From JAHFUA01 sp963808725 (GTDB lineage: Bacteria > Acidobacteriota > Terriglobia > Terriglobales > Acidobacteriaceae): 64,000 bases of DNA. The stretch lies in the NCBI GenBank assembly GCA_963808725.1, contig CAWEGO010000004.1, forward strand, positions 220,399-284,398. The letters are read 5' to 3'. The notes under the pieces are model-generated. The model saw nothing but the letters and a program-made list of their open reading frames with translations, was not told the origin of the DNA and searched no databases. Below are positions 8,757 to 16,971 of the stretch, one piece after another. Within the stretch, counting starts at the first letter, position 1, and each line of letters starts with the position of its first letter. The translations under genes were made by a program, and so were the position numbers.

Positions 8757-10031
8757 TCATTGCTGCGCCAGCGCCCACTTCTCCAACTCGCCGGTCGAGC
8801 GCAGAAGCTCCATCTGCGCGTGCTCCACCAGGTAGCTGGCGTCGAGGTACGCGGAATACTTCTGGCCCTCGGCCAGGCGGGCGTTGGCTTCGTCGCTCAG
8901 CGTTGCGGTTCCGGCCTGGAGCTTGGTCTGGATGGTGTCCACGTCGGCGCGGGCCAACTGGTATTCCAGGCGGGCGACCTCGCGCGCGGCGGCAAGCTGC
9001 GCCACCTGGCGCTGCAGCTTGCGGGTGTCATTCGAGACTTTGTTCTTCGCCTCTTCGGCTTGGTGGCGAGCCTGGACGGCTTCGGCGTCAGCGACGCCGG
9101 CGCGCGCCCGCTGCGACATATTGAAGAAGGGAAAGTGGATGGCCACGCCGACAACGCCGTTGTTTCGCTGGTACTGCTTGAAGAATTCCTGGTAGTTATT
9201 GTAGGTGGTCAGCAGGCCGTATTGGCCGACGAAATCCACCGACGGCCAGAACTGCTTGTGCTCGCCGCGGGCGCGGAGCAGCTTGGCGTCGGCCTGGGCG
9301 AAGGCCAGCTTGACGGCCGGGCTGACGGACGCGCTCTTAGCCGCCAGATCGTCGCTCTGGTTGACCTCGGGAAGCTGCGGGATCGACTCGGTGACGGTCT
9401 CGATCCCGTCCGCGGGCACCCCGGTAAGCTGCGCCAGCAGGTTACGCAGGACGTCGACATTGCCTTCCACCTGGGCGATACTCATGCGCACGCGCGCGCT
9501 GGCCAGCTTGGCGCGGGTGAGTTCGAGCTGAGGTTCGATCCCCGCCTGCACGCGCTCGGAGGCGATCTGCTCGGCGTGCAGGGCCTCCTGCTCTTGCTCG
9601 CGGAGCAGATTGAGCGCCGTGACCAGGCGGTCGAGTTGGGTGTAGGTGACGGCAGTCTCCAGAATGGCCTCCTGGCGCTTGTCCTCGCTGCTGAAGGCGG
9701 TGGCATCCCACTCGGCGTGCGCGGCGCGCACGAAGTCACGCTGCGCGGGATTGATGAGATAGCCCATCGTGCTCGCGCTGATGGCCGTCGGCGCCGAGCC
9801 TTCAATGCTCAGCGGGAATCCCCAGGACTTGGCCAGGCCCGAGCCCACAATGAGCTGTGGGATGTACATGCGCGCGGCCTCCAGATAGGCCTGGTGGGCG
9901 CGCGCCTGGTCGGTGGCGCTGACCACAGCGCTGCGCTTGGCCGCCAGTTCAATGGCTTGGCGGAAGGGAAGCGGCTCGGCGCAGGCGCAAGACGCCAGCG
10001 TCAGGACGGCGATGAGGCGAAGAATCTTCAT
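8757..10031 (-). CDS. TolC-family outer-membrane efflux protein
   Basis: A 424-residue protein with a signal peptide (MKILRLIAVLTLASCACAEP) followed by two repeats of the long-helix outer membrane efflux fold. Typical features are PFRQAIELAAKRS at the mature N terminus and long Ala/Gln/Glu-rich helices such as DEANARLAEGQKYSAYLDA. ATG 10031 gives the clean signal peptide; upstream in-frame starts do not. TolC-type trimers form the outer-membrane channel of type I secretion or tripartite efflux. The MacB-like permease at 5.5 kb could be a partner, but no fusion protein is nearby. Confidence 0.9.
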   Translation of the reverse strand: MKILRLIAVLTLASCACAEPLPFRQAIELAAKRSAVVSATDQARAHQAYLEAARMYIPQLIVGSGLAKSWGFPLSIEGSAPTAISASTMGYLINPAQRDFVRAAHAEWDATAFSSEDKRQEAILETAVTYTQLDRLVTALNLLREQEQEALHAEQIASERVQAGIEPQLELTRAKLASARVRMSIAQVEGNVDVLRNLLAQLTGVPADGIETVTESIPQLPEVNQSDDLAAKSASVSPAVKLAFAQADAKLLRARGEHKQFWPSVDFVGQYGLLTTYNNYQEFFKQYQRNNGVVGVAIHFPFFNMSQRARAGVADAEAVQARHQAEEAKNKVSNDTRKLQRQVAQLAAAREVARLEYQLARADVDTIQTKLQAGTATLSDEANARLAEGQKYSAYLDASYLVEHAQMELLRSTGELEKWALAQQ

Positions 10032-10214
10032 GGCATCACCTGGGTGGATAGAGTTCGTGCAGCAAAGGGCGAGTATAGCGGGATCGGGAGGATGCAATCA
10101 GACGAATTCGGGGCCGGGCCACTCTGAAAACAACTTAGCCCGGTTCGTCAGATTCTGCCGCCTCCGGTTGGCTGGCGGAAGAACGACAGTCGTGTTGGCC
10201 TGGAGAAACTGACC

Positions 10215-10625
10215 TCAGGCCGACAGACGCTGCTTCCAGTGATGCAGCCAGCGATGGAAAAATGGCGATCCATCCGCCACCAGGTCGTGCACGGCTTCGA
10301 CGAACTGATCCGGAGGTACGCTTTTGGAGAGGAAGGCGTCGGCTGAGCGCAGAGCGGCGGCCGGAACGCGGTCCTGCGCTGAGAGCATCATGATGGGCAC
10401 TTCGGGCCGGATCTGCTTCATGCGCTCCGCCACCACATCGCCCATCATTTCCGGCATACGGTAGTCCAGGATCACGGCGTCAACGTCCACTGCCTCCAGC
10501 AGGTCGAGGCTCTCGCGCCCGCTGGTGCTCAGCACCACGTCATAGCCGTGTTGCCGCAGCAAAAATTCACGCCCGGTGAGAACATTCACTTCATCGTCTA
10601 CACAGAGGATAGTAGGTTTCCGCAC
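10215..10625 (-). CDS. Stand-alone response-regulator receiver protein
   Basis: A 136-residue single-domain receiver. The acidic pocket is ILCVDDE at the N terminus, the phospho-acceptor Asp is in AVILDYRMPEM near residue 55, and the conserved lysine is in FLSKSVPP near residue 105. No output domain follows, only a short basic tail (HHWKQRLSA). Single-domain receivers act as phosphorelay shuttles or through protein contacts. The start is GTG. It lies 107 bp beyond the iron-transport operon on the same strand; a link is possible but unproven. Confidence 0.88.
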   Translation of the reverse strand: MRKPTILCVDDEVNVLTGREFLLRQHGYDVVLSTSGRESLDLLEAVDVDAVILDYRMPEMMGDVVAERMKQIRPEVPIMMLSAQDRVPAAALRSADAFLSKSVPPDQFVEAVHDLVADGSPFFHRWLHHWKQRLSA

Positions 10626-10669
10626 GATGGGCCCCCAAATCTTGCTCCTGCTAGAGCACGGGCTTTGCC

Positions 10670-10683
10670 AACGGAAATCCGTT
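10670..10683. promoter_or_regulatory. Inverted repeat upstream of the receiver gene
   Basis: AACGGA and TCCGTT separated by two bases form a near-perfect 14-bp palindrome 45 bp upstream of the receiver start. It has the size of an operator half-site pair. No regulator is assigned. Confidence 0.3.
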
Positions 10684-10732
10684 TAGGAACTGTAACTTAG
10701 CAATGTTTTTGAAAATGTAGGATGTGTAATTC

Positions 10733-11968
10733 CTACGCGCCGCGTGAATCCGCGGCCTTCTGACCTACAACCGCCTCTTTTTTCCCAGTCTTGCTACAGC
10801 AAGTCCCTTCGGGGATCGGTGCGCCGTGCGGACACGTCCGGGGATGGCCAAGGAACGAGCAGATGCGCTCGGTGGCCTCCGGCGAGAGGATGTGCTCGAA
10901 CTTGCACGCCTGCTGTTCGATCTCGGTCTCGTTGTCCATGTTGAGCGTCTCGGTGAAGAGGCGCTCGGCCAGTCGATGACGGCGGATGATGTCCTCGGCC
11001 TTGCGCCGTCCCCGCTCGGTGAACTCCACCAGCAAATTGCCGTCGCCCAGGGTCTGTATGGTAGGGCGCATGGCCTCGTGGCAGCGGTTGAGAACAGGCT
11101 TGTGGTCGTGCGCCTGCGCCGGGTGCGGGGTCAAGGCGATCAGGCCGAGCTCGGTCATCTTCTCCACCGCGATGGCCACGGGCAGCGCGCCGTCCACCTC
11201 CATGCGGCCAACCTCGGCCAGTTCGCCGTTCTCGTGCAGGATCCATATCTCTTCCAGGATTTCGTCGAACTGCATCTCGTTGGCGAGGGAGAAAATCTCC
11301 TGGTTGGCGATGCGGCCGTGGTGCAGGTCCACGCGGCGGTCGGCGAGCCGCGCCACCACCGGATCGTGCGTGACCATCACGATGGTGCGGCCCTGCTGGT
11401 GGAACTCGCGCAGCAGCCGCAGCACGATCTCTTCGTTCTGCGCGTCGAGGTTGCCGGTGGGCTCGTCGGCAAGGATGATCTTGGGGTCGTTGATGAGCGC
11501 GCGCGCGATGCACACGCGCTGCTGCTCGCCTCCGGAAAGATGCGCCGGCAGATGCTGCGCGCGGTCCGCGAGCCCGACGCGCTCCAGCGCCTCGAGCGCT
11601 TCCGCCTGGTCGGTCATGCTGTGGAAGTATTGCGCCAGCATTACGTTCTCCAGCGCCGTGAGGTAAGGGATCAGGTGGAACTGCTGGAAGACGAAGCCGA
11701 TCTTCTCGGCCCGGAAGCGGTTCAGCTCGGAGTCAGAGAGCGTGGCGACGTCCTGGCCTTCGAGATAGATTTTGCCGGAGGTGGTGCGATCCAGGCAGCC
11801 GACCAGGTTCACCAGCGTGGACTTTCCCGAGCCCGAAGGACCCATCACCGCCAGCCACTCGCCGGGCTCGACGTGCAGCGAGACATTGTCGAGCGCGCGG
11901 ATGACGGCGCCATTCGCGTCCGCCCTGGCGGGATACGACCTGCTGACGTGTTCGAGCCGGATCGACAT
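10733..11968 (-). CDS. ABC transporter ATPase fused to a C-terminal DtxR-like metal-sensor module
   Basis: A 411-residue fusion. Residues 1-225 are a LolD/MacB-type ATPase: Walker A GPSGSGKST at 43-51, signature LSGGEQQR at 144-151, Walker B ILADEP at 165-170 and the His of THD at 200-202. Residues about 232-395 match the DtxR/MntR fold: a winged-helix part (DEILEEIWILHENGE to EKMTELGLI), then a dimer/metal domain with RRHRLAERL, ACKFEHILS and LGHPRTCPHGAPIP. Cys355, Glu358 and His359 match the DtxR primary iron ligands; His331 and Glu335 match the ancillary site. Recognition-helix contact residues are replaced by hydrophobic ones. The start ATG overlaps the permease stop by one base (TAATG). 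Likely energises the two permeases and senses iron. Confidence 0.88.
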   Translation of the reverse strand: MSIRLEHVSRSYPARADANGAVIRALDNVSLHVEPGEWLAVMGPSGSGKSTLVNLVGCLDRTTSGKIYLEGQDVATLSDSELNRFRAEKIGFVFQQFHLIPYLTALENVMLAQYFHSMTDQAEALEALERVGLADRAQHLPAHLSGGEQQRVCIARALINDPKIILADEPTGNLDAQNEEIVLRLLREFHQQGRTIVMVTHDPVVARLADRRVDLHHGRIANQEIFSLANEMQFDEILEEIWILHENGELAEVGRMEVDGALPVAIAVEKMTELGLIALTPHPAQAHDHKPVLNRCHEAMRPTIQTLGDGNLLVEFTERGRRKAEDIIRRHRLAERLFTETLNMDNETEIEQQACKFEHILSPEATERICSFLGHPRTCPHGAPIPEGTCCSKTGKKEAVVGQKAADSRGA

Positions 11969-13086
11969 TATTCTCCTCTCAGGATAACGGCCGGCTGCAC
12001 TTTGCGCAGCATCGAAATCGGCATCAGGGCCGCCAGCAGTGCCACCAGCACGCTCCCGATGACCACTTCGGGAAAGATCCCGAAACGGGGCGAGACCGAG
12101 GCGTGGAAGTTGGCGCGGCCGATCCAGGCCGCGATCCCCAGGCCCAGCCCGAATCCCAGCACCGCGCCCACCAGCCCGATCCCCGCGGCTTCGGCGGCAA
12201 ACAGCGCGCTTACCGTGCGTTGCGAAGCGCCCAGCGCGCGCATGACCGCGAAATCCTTGCGGCGATCGAAGACCGAGGCGGTCAGCGTGGCCAGCATGCA
12301 GAGCGCGGCTGTCAGGATGATGATCGCGGTCGAGGCCAGCAGCGTAGCTCGCGTCTTGTCCAACACACGGGCTTCGGCTTCCACCATCTGGCGGACGGGT
12401 TGGACATCCGCATCCGGCAGCGCGCTGCCGAGCGTGCCGATCATGGCGCGGATTTCGGCGGGCGAGCCTGCCACCGCCACTTCGATGGTCGAGGGCGTGA
12501 TGCCGGTCCAGCGGGTGAAATCGCCAAGGCTCAAGTACACGCGACTGTCTTCCTCGGCGCCGGTGCTGAGAATGCCGGCGGGCGTCGCGTGCAGCGCGTG
12601 TCCCTGGAAGGTGAGATCGAGCGGCTCGCCCTTGGGCGTAAGCGACTGGTAGGCGCGCTTGCCCATGAGCGCGGCGCCGGGCGCGGCGGGCCATGCCGTC
12701 ACCGACCACCACGAGTTGAGCTTGCGTACGCGCTCAAAATCCGCCCCGGCGACGACGACTGGCGTGCCTGCAGACGTGCGAGCCACGGCGAACGCGAACG
12801 GGGCAGCAATCCCGCGAGCGCCGAGCGCACCATCCACGCGCGCGAGAGCGCCGGAGGGAAGGGAATTGCCATCCTTGCCGGTGATGACGATATTGGCGCC
12901 GTAGCTGCGGAACTCGCGGTGCAGCTTGGCTTGCACATCGGTATAAAGGTTAAGCGTGGCAGTCGCCACCGAGGCGGCAACCACCACCGCGACCAGCGCG
13001 GTCAGCGCGCGTCCGCGCCGGACCAGCAGCGGGCGCGACAGCAGGCGCAGAAACATCTGCCGTCGGTTCGTAGCCTCGCGCGTCAT
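11968..13086 (-). CDS. FtsX/MacB-type ABC permease of the FTR1-linked iron system (second)
   Basis: A 372-residue membrane protein with an N-terminal segment (RRGRALTALVAVVVAASVATA), a periplasmic domain and a C-terminal FtsX domain with FDRRKDFAVMRALGAS. It pairs with the neighbouring permease of the same build, suggesting a heterodimer. Gene order FTR1, permease, permease, ATPase matches the cFtr1-P19 iron-uptake loci of Campylobacter and relatives (established knowledge), where these ABC genes assist use of iron taken up by Ftr1. The start overlaps the upstream permease stop by 4 bp, and its own stop overlaps the ATPase start. Confidence 0.88.
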   Translation of the reverse strand: MTREATNRRQMFLRLLSRPLLVRRGRALTALVAVVVAASVATATLNLYTDVQAKLHREFRSYGANIVITGKDGNSLPSGALARVDGALGARGIAAPFAFAVARTSAGTPVVVAGADFERVRKLNSWWSVTAWPAAPGAALMGKRAYQSLTPKGEPLDLTFQGHALHATPAGILSTGAEEDSRVYLSLGDFTRWTGITPSTIEVAVAGSPAEIRAMIGTLGSALPDADVQPVRQMVEAEARVLDKTRATLLASTAIIILTAALCMLATLTASVFDRRKDFAVMRALGASQRTVSALFAAEAAGIGLVGAVLGFGLGLGIAAWIGRANFHASVSPRFGIFPEVVIGSVLVALLAALMPISMLRKVQPAVILRGE

Positions 13087-14357
13087 GCGTCACCCCGCAG
13101 CACGATGGCCGGACTGAAGCGCATGGCGCGACGGATGGAAGCCGCGCTGCCGGCAAACGTCACCAGGACGGCCACTGCCAGCACCACCGGGAAGAGCACC
13201 GGCTCAACCGCCACGCGCGCGCTGAAGATCCACTTACCGATCTCTTCGGCCAGGGCGATGCCGATCAGGAATCCGGCGGTGCCGCCGATCAGCGCCAGCA
13301 GTCCGGCCTCGGTAAAGAACAGCGCGGCCACCGAGAGATTGCCCGCGCCCAGCGCCTTCATCAATCCGACCTCGCGCCGGCGCTCGAAGATCGCGGTAGC
13401 CATGGCTGCCGAAACCGCCAGCGCCGAGGCCAGCAGCGCCGCCAGCGTGACCAGCAGCATCAGTCCCTTGATGCGCCCGAGCACCACGCCCTCGTTCTGC
13501 GCTACCTGGCGGATTTGCTCGGCACGCGAGTGCGGGATGGCTTCCGTCAACTGGTAGGCGATGGCGTTGGCGTAGGGCGAGCAGTACCAGCGGTCGTAGA
13601 GTTCCGGAGAAAGCGACTTGGGATTGGCTTCGCCGCGGCGCGCCAGAGCGTCTTCCGGCTTGGTCAGCGCGCTGACCAGCACCCGCCGCACCGCACCCGG
13701 ACGCCCAGCGATCTCCTGCGCCACGTGCAGCGGGGCGACGATCTGCTGGTTTTCAGCAGGGCCGGCGGAAAGGATGCCGGCTACTTTCAATTCGCGCCCG
13801 GCCACCTTGATCCTGTCGCCGATGTGCGTGCCCGTCCGCGCCGCCAGAGCTTCTCCGACGAGCACCTCATCGCCATCGTCAGAAGGCCATGCGCCATCTA
13901 CCTTCCACCACGGATTCGTCGCCCGCGCCCCGGTGTTGAAGCTATCCGGGCCATAGCGGAAAGGCTGCGCGAACCAAGTGCCAACGAGTTCCACCTGCTG
14001 CGCGTGTCCGGCGAGGGAACCATCAGCGGTCACCGGCAGAAAAGGAGCGAAGGCCACGATGTTGTGCCGCCAGAAAGTTCCTTTGATCGCCGGAAGATCG
14101 GCTTCGTTCAGGTAAGCGCCATCGGCGGGAGGCTTCAGGTTCACGCCACCGATCTCGACGTCGAGCGTGTCGGTATCGGGATAGACGACGATGTTGGCGC
14201 CAAAGGTGCGCAGCTCGCGGTTGATCTTGTCGCCGATGTCGGTGGCGACCGCGATCATGGCCGTGGCCACCGCTACGCCGAGGGTGATGGCTATCCCGGC
14301 CAGCAGCTTGCGGCGGCGTTGCCGGTGGAACGATTGATAGACGAGGCGGAGGAACAT
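13083..14357 (-). CDS. FtsX/MacB-type ABC permease of the FTR1-linked iron system (first)
   Basis: A 424-residue permease with the MacB topology: N-terminal membrane helix (RKLLAGIAITLGVAVATAMI), a periplasmic domain of about 240 residues and an FtsX domain containing FERRREVGLMKALGAG. Four bases separate its start from the FTR1 stop, and it overlaps the next permease by 4 bp, so the genes are almost certainly one transcript. In related loci these permeases go with a periplasmic P19 protein; none is present here. Confidence 0.88.
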   Translation of the reverse strand: MFLRLVYQSFHRQRRRKLLAGIAITLGVAVATAMIAVATDIGDKINRELRTFGANIVVYPDTDTLDVEIGGVNLKPPADGAYLNEADLPAIKGTFWRHNIVAFAPFLPVTADGSLAGHAQQVELVGTWFAQPFRYGPDSFNTGARATNPWWKVDGAWPSDDGDEVLVGEALAARTGTHIGDRIKVAGRELKVAGILSAGPAENQQIVAPLHVAQEIAGRPGAVRRVLVSALTKPEDALARRGEANPKSLSPELYDRWYCSPYANAIAYQLTEAIPHSRAEQIRQVAQNEGVVLGRIKGLMLLVTLAALLASALAVSAAMATAIFERRREVGLMKALGAGNLSVAALFFTEAGLLALIGGTAGFLIGIALAEEIGKWIFSARVAVEPVLFPVVLAVAVLVTFAGSAASIRRAMRFSPAIVLRGDA

Positions 14358-14361
14358 GGGC

Positions 14362-15612
14362 TCACGGTTGCTGGAAGTATTTCGCCCCGGAGGCCAGCTC
14401 GCCCTGCGCGACGATCACCCGATCCTCCAGTACCTTGGCCTCCAGCGGGATGGGATTGCATCCGCCGGGCTTGCCCACCGACATCTGGTTGATGGGCGCG
14501 GCGCAGTTCTTGCAGACCAACCCTCCCTGGTTGGCGTAGAAGCCCACCGCGCCACAGATCTCGCAGGCATCGAACAGCACTGCCACCTTGTTGTCCGGCT
14601 TGCGATAGACGAAAAAGCGCACCGGCGTGCCGTTGATATCGGCCACGTAGCGCACCAGTTCGCCCACGCCCAGTTGTCCAGTGGGGACCGTCGCCTGTCC
14701 GTTGACGAACTCGACCCGCGTTGCCGGCGACAGCGCCGAAACGCTCTTGGCGTAGATGAATTGTGCCGTCACCAGCAGAATAAAGACGAAGGAGCAGACG
14801 TAGACCGAGGCCATCCACAGACGCTCGCGGCGCGCCGTCCACTGCGCCTTGCGGCGCTCAGCGCGGGAAGCCGGCTCGGCCATCGGGGCGCGGCGGCGGT
14901 ACTCGAACAGAATCATCAGCCCGGCCAGCGCCAGCACGGTAATGAAGAAGAAGAGGTCGTTGCGCACGATGGGCCCGATGATGGCCATCTCGCGCTTGCT
15001 TGACGGCAGCACGCCGTTCTCGGAGAGCTCGTGCAGGCCAGCGACGATCAACTGCGCCGCCACGAAGAACAGAATGACGGTGGTCACTTTAAAGAACTTG
15101 CGGATATCGATGCGCACGCTGCCCTTGACGAACATCACCCCGAACACCACCGCCAGGCTGACGCCCAGCACCGTCCCGATAAAGTTCATCAGTTCGGTCG
15201 TGCTCAGCGAGACGGCGGAGAGAATGAGCACCGTCTCCACGCCTTCGCGCAGCACCATGAGGAAGACGAAGGCGAACAGGCCCAGGCGCGAACTCTCGCC
15301 CGCCAGCGTGCCGACTTTGTTCTCGATGTGGCCCTTAAGCTTGCGCGCGGTGCGCATCATGAAGATGACCATGGTGACCACGAAAAACGCGGCCGCCAGC
15401 ATGATCCAGCCCTCAAAGATGTCCTGGTTGAGGCCGGTGCGGGAGATGATGACGGCCCCGGCCACGCTGGCGGCTACCGCCGCACCCAGAGCGGCAAAGA
15501 CCACCTTGCGCAGGTCGGGACGGTTGATTTTGGCAAGATAGGCAAGGGTGATGCCGACGATGAGTGCGGCTTCCACCCCTTCGCGGAGCGTGACGATGAA
15601 GGCGTCGATCAT
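14362..15612 (-). CDS. FTR1-family iron permease fused to a DUF2318 Fe-S domain
   Basis: A 416-residue inner-membrane protein. Residues 1-240 are an FTR1/EfeU permease with seven or so helices and two REGVE iron-binding motifs (10-14 and 122-126). After a basic linker a further helix (residues 266-288) leads to a DUF2318 domain with cysteines 350, 353, 367, 370 and 385 arranged as CEIC, CKNC and C. In Campylobacter-type loci, Ftr1 and the DUF2318 protein are separate genes; here they are one chain. Expected to import iron and perhaps reduce it. First gene of the operon, with a Fur-like box just upstream. Confidence 0.92.
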   Translation of the reverse strand: MIDAFIVTLREGVEAALIVGITLAYLAKINRPDLRKVVFAALGAAVAASVAGAVIISRTGLNQDIFEGWIMLAAAFFVVTMVIFMMRTARKLKGHIENKVGTLAGESSRLGLFAFVFLMVLREGVETVLILSAVSLSTTELMNFIGTVLGVSLAVVFGVMFVKGSVRIDIRKFFKVTTVILFFVAAQLIVAGLHELSENGVLPSSKREMAIIGPIVRNDLFFFITVLALAGLMILFEYRRRAPMAEPASRAERRKAQWTARRERLWMASVYVCSFVFILLVTAQFIYAKSVSALSPATRVEFVNGQATVPTGQLGVGELVRYVADINGTPVRFFVYRKPDNKVAVLFDACEICGAVGFYANQGGLVCKNCAAPINQMSVGKPGGCNPIPLEAKVLEDRVIVAQGELASGAKYFQQP

Positions 15613-15635
15613 GGCTGGTCCTGGTTCAAATGAAG

Positions 15636-15652
15636 TTGAAAATGAATTTCAA
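15636..15652. promoter_or_regulatory. Fur-like palindrome upstream of the FTR1 operon
   Basis: A 17-bp inverted repeat with TTGAAA and TTTCAA arms lies 24 bp upstream of the FTR1 start in AT-rich DNA. By eye 11 of 14 positions agree with a 7-1-7 Fur box (TGATAATnATTATCA). Its place near the start fits repression. A DtxR-type box is not recognisable. Confidence 0.45.
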
Positions 15653-15747
15653 TTTCAATGGTTTAAGAATACCTGCCGCCGCCGCGCCCGGTCAATCGCG
15701 GCGGTCACAGCTCGCGGTGACGCAAATCACAATCGGGAACAAGCCCT

Positions 15748-15775
15748 CAGCAGTCAGCACTCAGCACTCAGCCAG
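15748..15775. repeat. Heptamer word array (CAGCACT-type)
   Basis: Four consecutive 7-bp units, two of them identical CAGCACT and two variants, lie in the gap between the FTR1 operon and the protease gene, preceded by a partial unit. Part of a wider set of such arrays in the window. Confidence 0.7.
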
Positions 15776-15800
15776 GGAGCTTTGATGACCTAGCGTCCCG

Positions 15801-16496
15801 TCAGAGCATCTTAAGCATCTTCTTTGCTTCCTCGACGCGCGGGAACAGCTTCTCCTCCGCCTGGAATTCGGCGCCGTGCACGCAGCGCCGTGTCCCCTTG
15901 AGCTTCACCGGATGCTTCAAGTGCAGCATCTCGTGATACACGAGATACTCCAGCACGAAGCGCGGCACCTTCCTGCGGTCGAAGATGCGGCTCACCACGA
16001 TGGTGTTGTGCGCGGGATCGAAGTGGCCGAGGTGGTTGCGGGCGTGGTCCTGGCTCCAGGTCATCTGCGGGCGACCCAGCAGGCCGTGGAAGAAGCGCTG
16101 GTTGAGCTCGTCGAAGATCTGGTCGAGATCGTACACCTCGCCCTGCGGCGATGCGATGCGCTTGCGTCCGCGCATCTGGCGGATGAGGTGCACTTTGGCG
16201 CTCAGGTGGCGGCTGGCGACAAACTGCCGGTAGCGCGCGGCGTGGCCGGGCGCGATGGGCTTGCGGTAGAGCTTGGCCACCAGGATGTGGGCGATGGCGC
16301 GCAGCACCGATTCGGGCGCCGTTTCCAGCAGGTCGGAGATGCGGACCAGAATGCGGCCTTCGCGCAGGCGGATGGTGTTGTTGATATTGGCGAAGCGGTA
16401 GAACTCCACGCAGAACTCGGGCATGGGAGCGCGCGGGCGCAGCTCGCGATACTCCTGCTGAAAGATTTCGAGAAGGGGTGAAATCACCGCTTCCAC
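15801..16496 (-). CDS. SprT/YgjP-like zinc metalloprotease domain protein
   Basis: A 231-residue soluble protein with the zinc motif HEMLH at 188-192 and a downstream His in RCVHGAEF (207) that can be the third ligand. The upstream part (IRLREGRILVRISDLLE) resembles the N-terminal region of SprT-like and DUF45 proteins. No signal peptide, so it is cytoplasmic. The start is GTG at 16496; an ATG two bases upstream is out of frame. It is the last gene of the uvrA-led operon, suggesting but not proving a repair role (SPRTN relatives cut protein-DNA crosslinks). Confidence 0.8.
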   Translation of the reverse strand: MEAVISPLLEIFQQEYRELRPRAPMPEFCVEFYRFANINNTIRLREGRILVRISDLLETAPESVLRAIAHILVAKLYRKPIAPGHAARYRQFVASRHLSAKVHLIRQMRGRKRIASPQGEVYDLDQIFDELNQRFFHGLLGRPQMTWSQDHARNHLGHFDPAHNTIVVSRIFDRRKVPRFVLEYLVYHEMLHLKHPVKLKGTRRCVHGAEFQAEEKLFPRVEEAKKMLKML

Positions 16497-16497
16497 A

Positions 16498-16971
16498 TTA
16501 GCACGACAGTCGCTCGAGATCGGGACCGGCTTCAGGCCAAGTCAGAACTGGTGGGGTGAAGACCAATTTCCGCAAGTCCGCCCCCTTCTGAAGGAGTTCA
16601 TTCGCGGTTTGGAACTCCGCACTGCGGGCTGCTACCGCCAATAAATCCCTTCCCGCGATACCTTGTCCTGCTTCGCCTTGTGCAAATGCCACTATCGCCA
16701 TCCAGAGAGGCTCTGACGAGAACGCCTCCTCCTTCAACCCGCCCCCTTGGAGCACACGTTGAAAAGTGTCAGAAAATCGGGCGCCGGAATCACTCAGAAT
16801 CAGTCGGCAATAGACGATAGGCAAAAACTCAACAAGGCGCGCAGCGAGCCGGCGCTCCATCCCATTGCCAACAAGCTTTCGATATATCGCGGTATCTTCT
16901 GACGTCTCCGAAGCGCGGATGACAGCAACGGCTTTGGAAATATCTCCAAATATCTTCGCGTCTCTGCTCAC
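16498..16971 (-). CDS. Conserved hypothetical protein, 157 residues
   Basis: No known family recognised. It has no signal peptide or membrane segment and looks like an all-helical soluble protein (RLAARLVEFLPIVYCRLILS). Its base composition is less GC-rich than the neighbours. GTG start at 16971 overlaps the upstream stop by 4 bp and its stop lies 1 bp before the protease start, which supports real coding within the operon. Function unknown. Confidence 0.65.
   Translation of the reverse strand: MSRDAKIFGDISKAVAVIRASETSEDTAIYRKLVGNGMERRLAARLVEFLPIVYCRLILSDSGARFSDTFQRVLQGGGLKEEAFSSEPLWMAIVAFAQGEAGQGIAGRDLLAVAARSAEFQTANELLQKGADLRKLVFTPPVLTWPEAGPDLERLSC

Noticed and set aside
8760..10127. 455-codon + strand frame opposite the TolC-like gene
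   Set aside because: Exact antisense of a well-supported gene with signal peptide; no family features.
10626..10732. AT-rich stretch upstream of the receiver as a small RNA
   Set aside because: Apart from one short palindrome no promoter-terminator pair is clear.
11969..12712. Upstream extension of the ATPase frame, 248 codons
   Set aside because: It lies over the permease gene in another frame and has no conserved features; the true ATPase starts at 11968.
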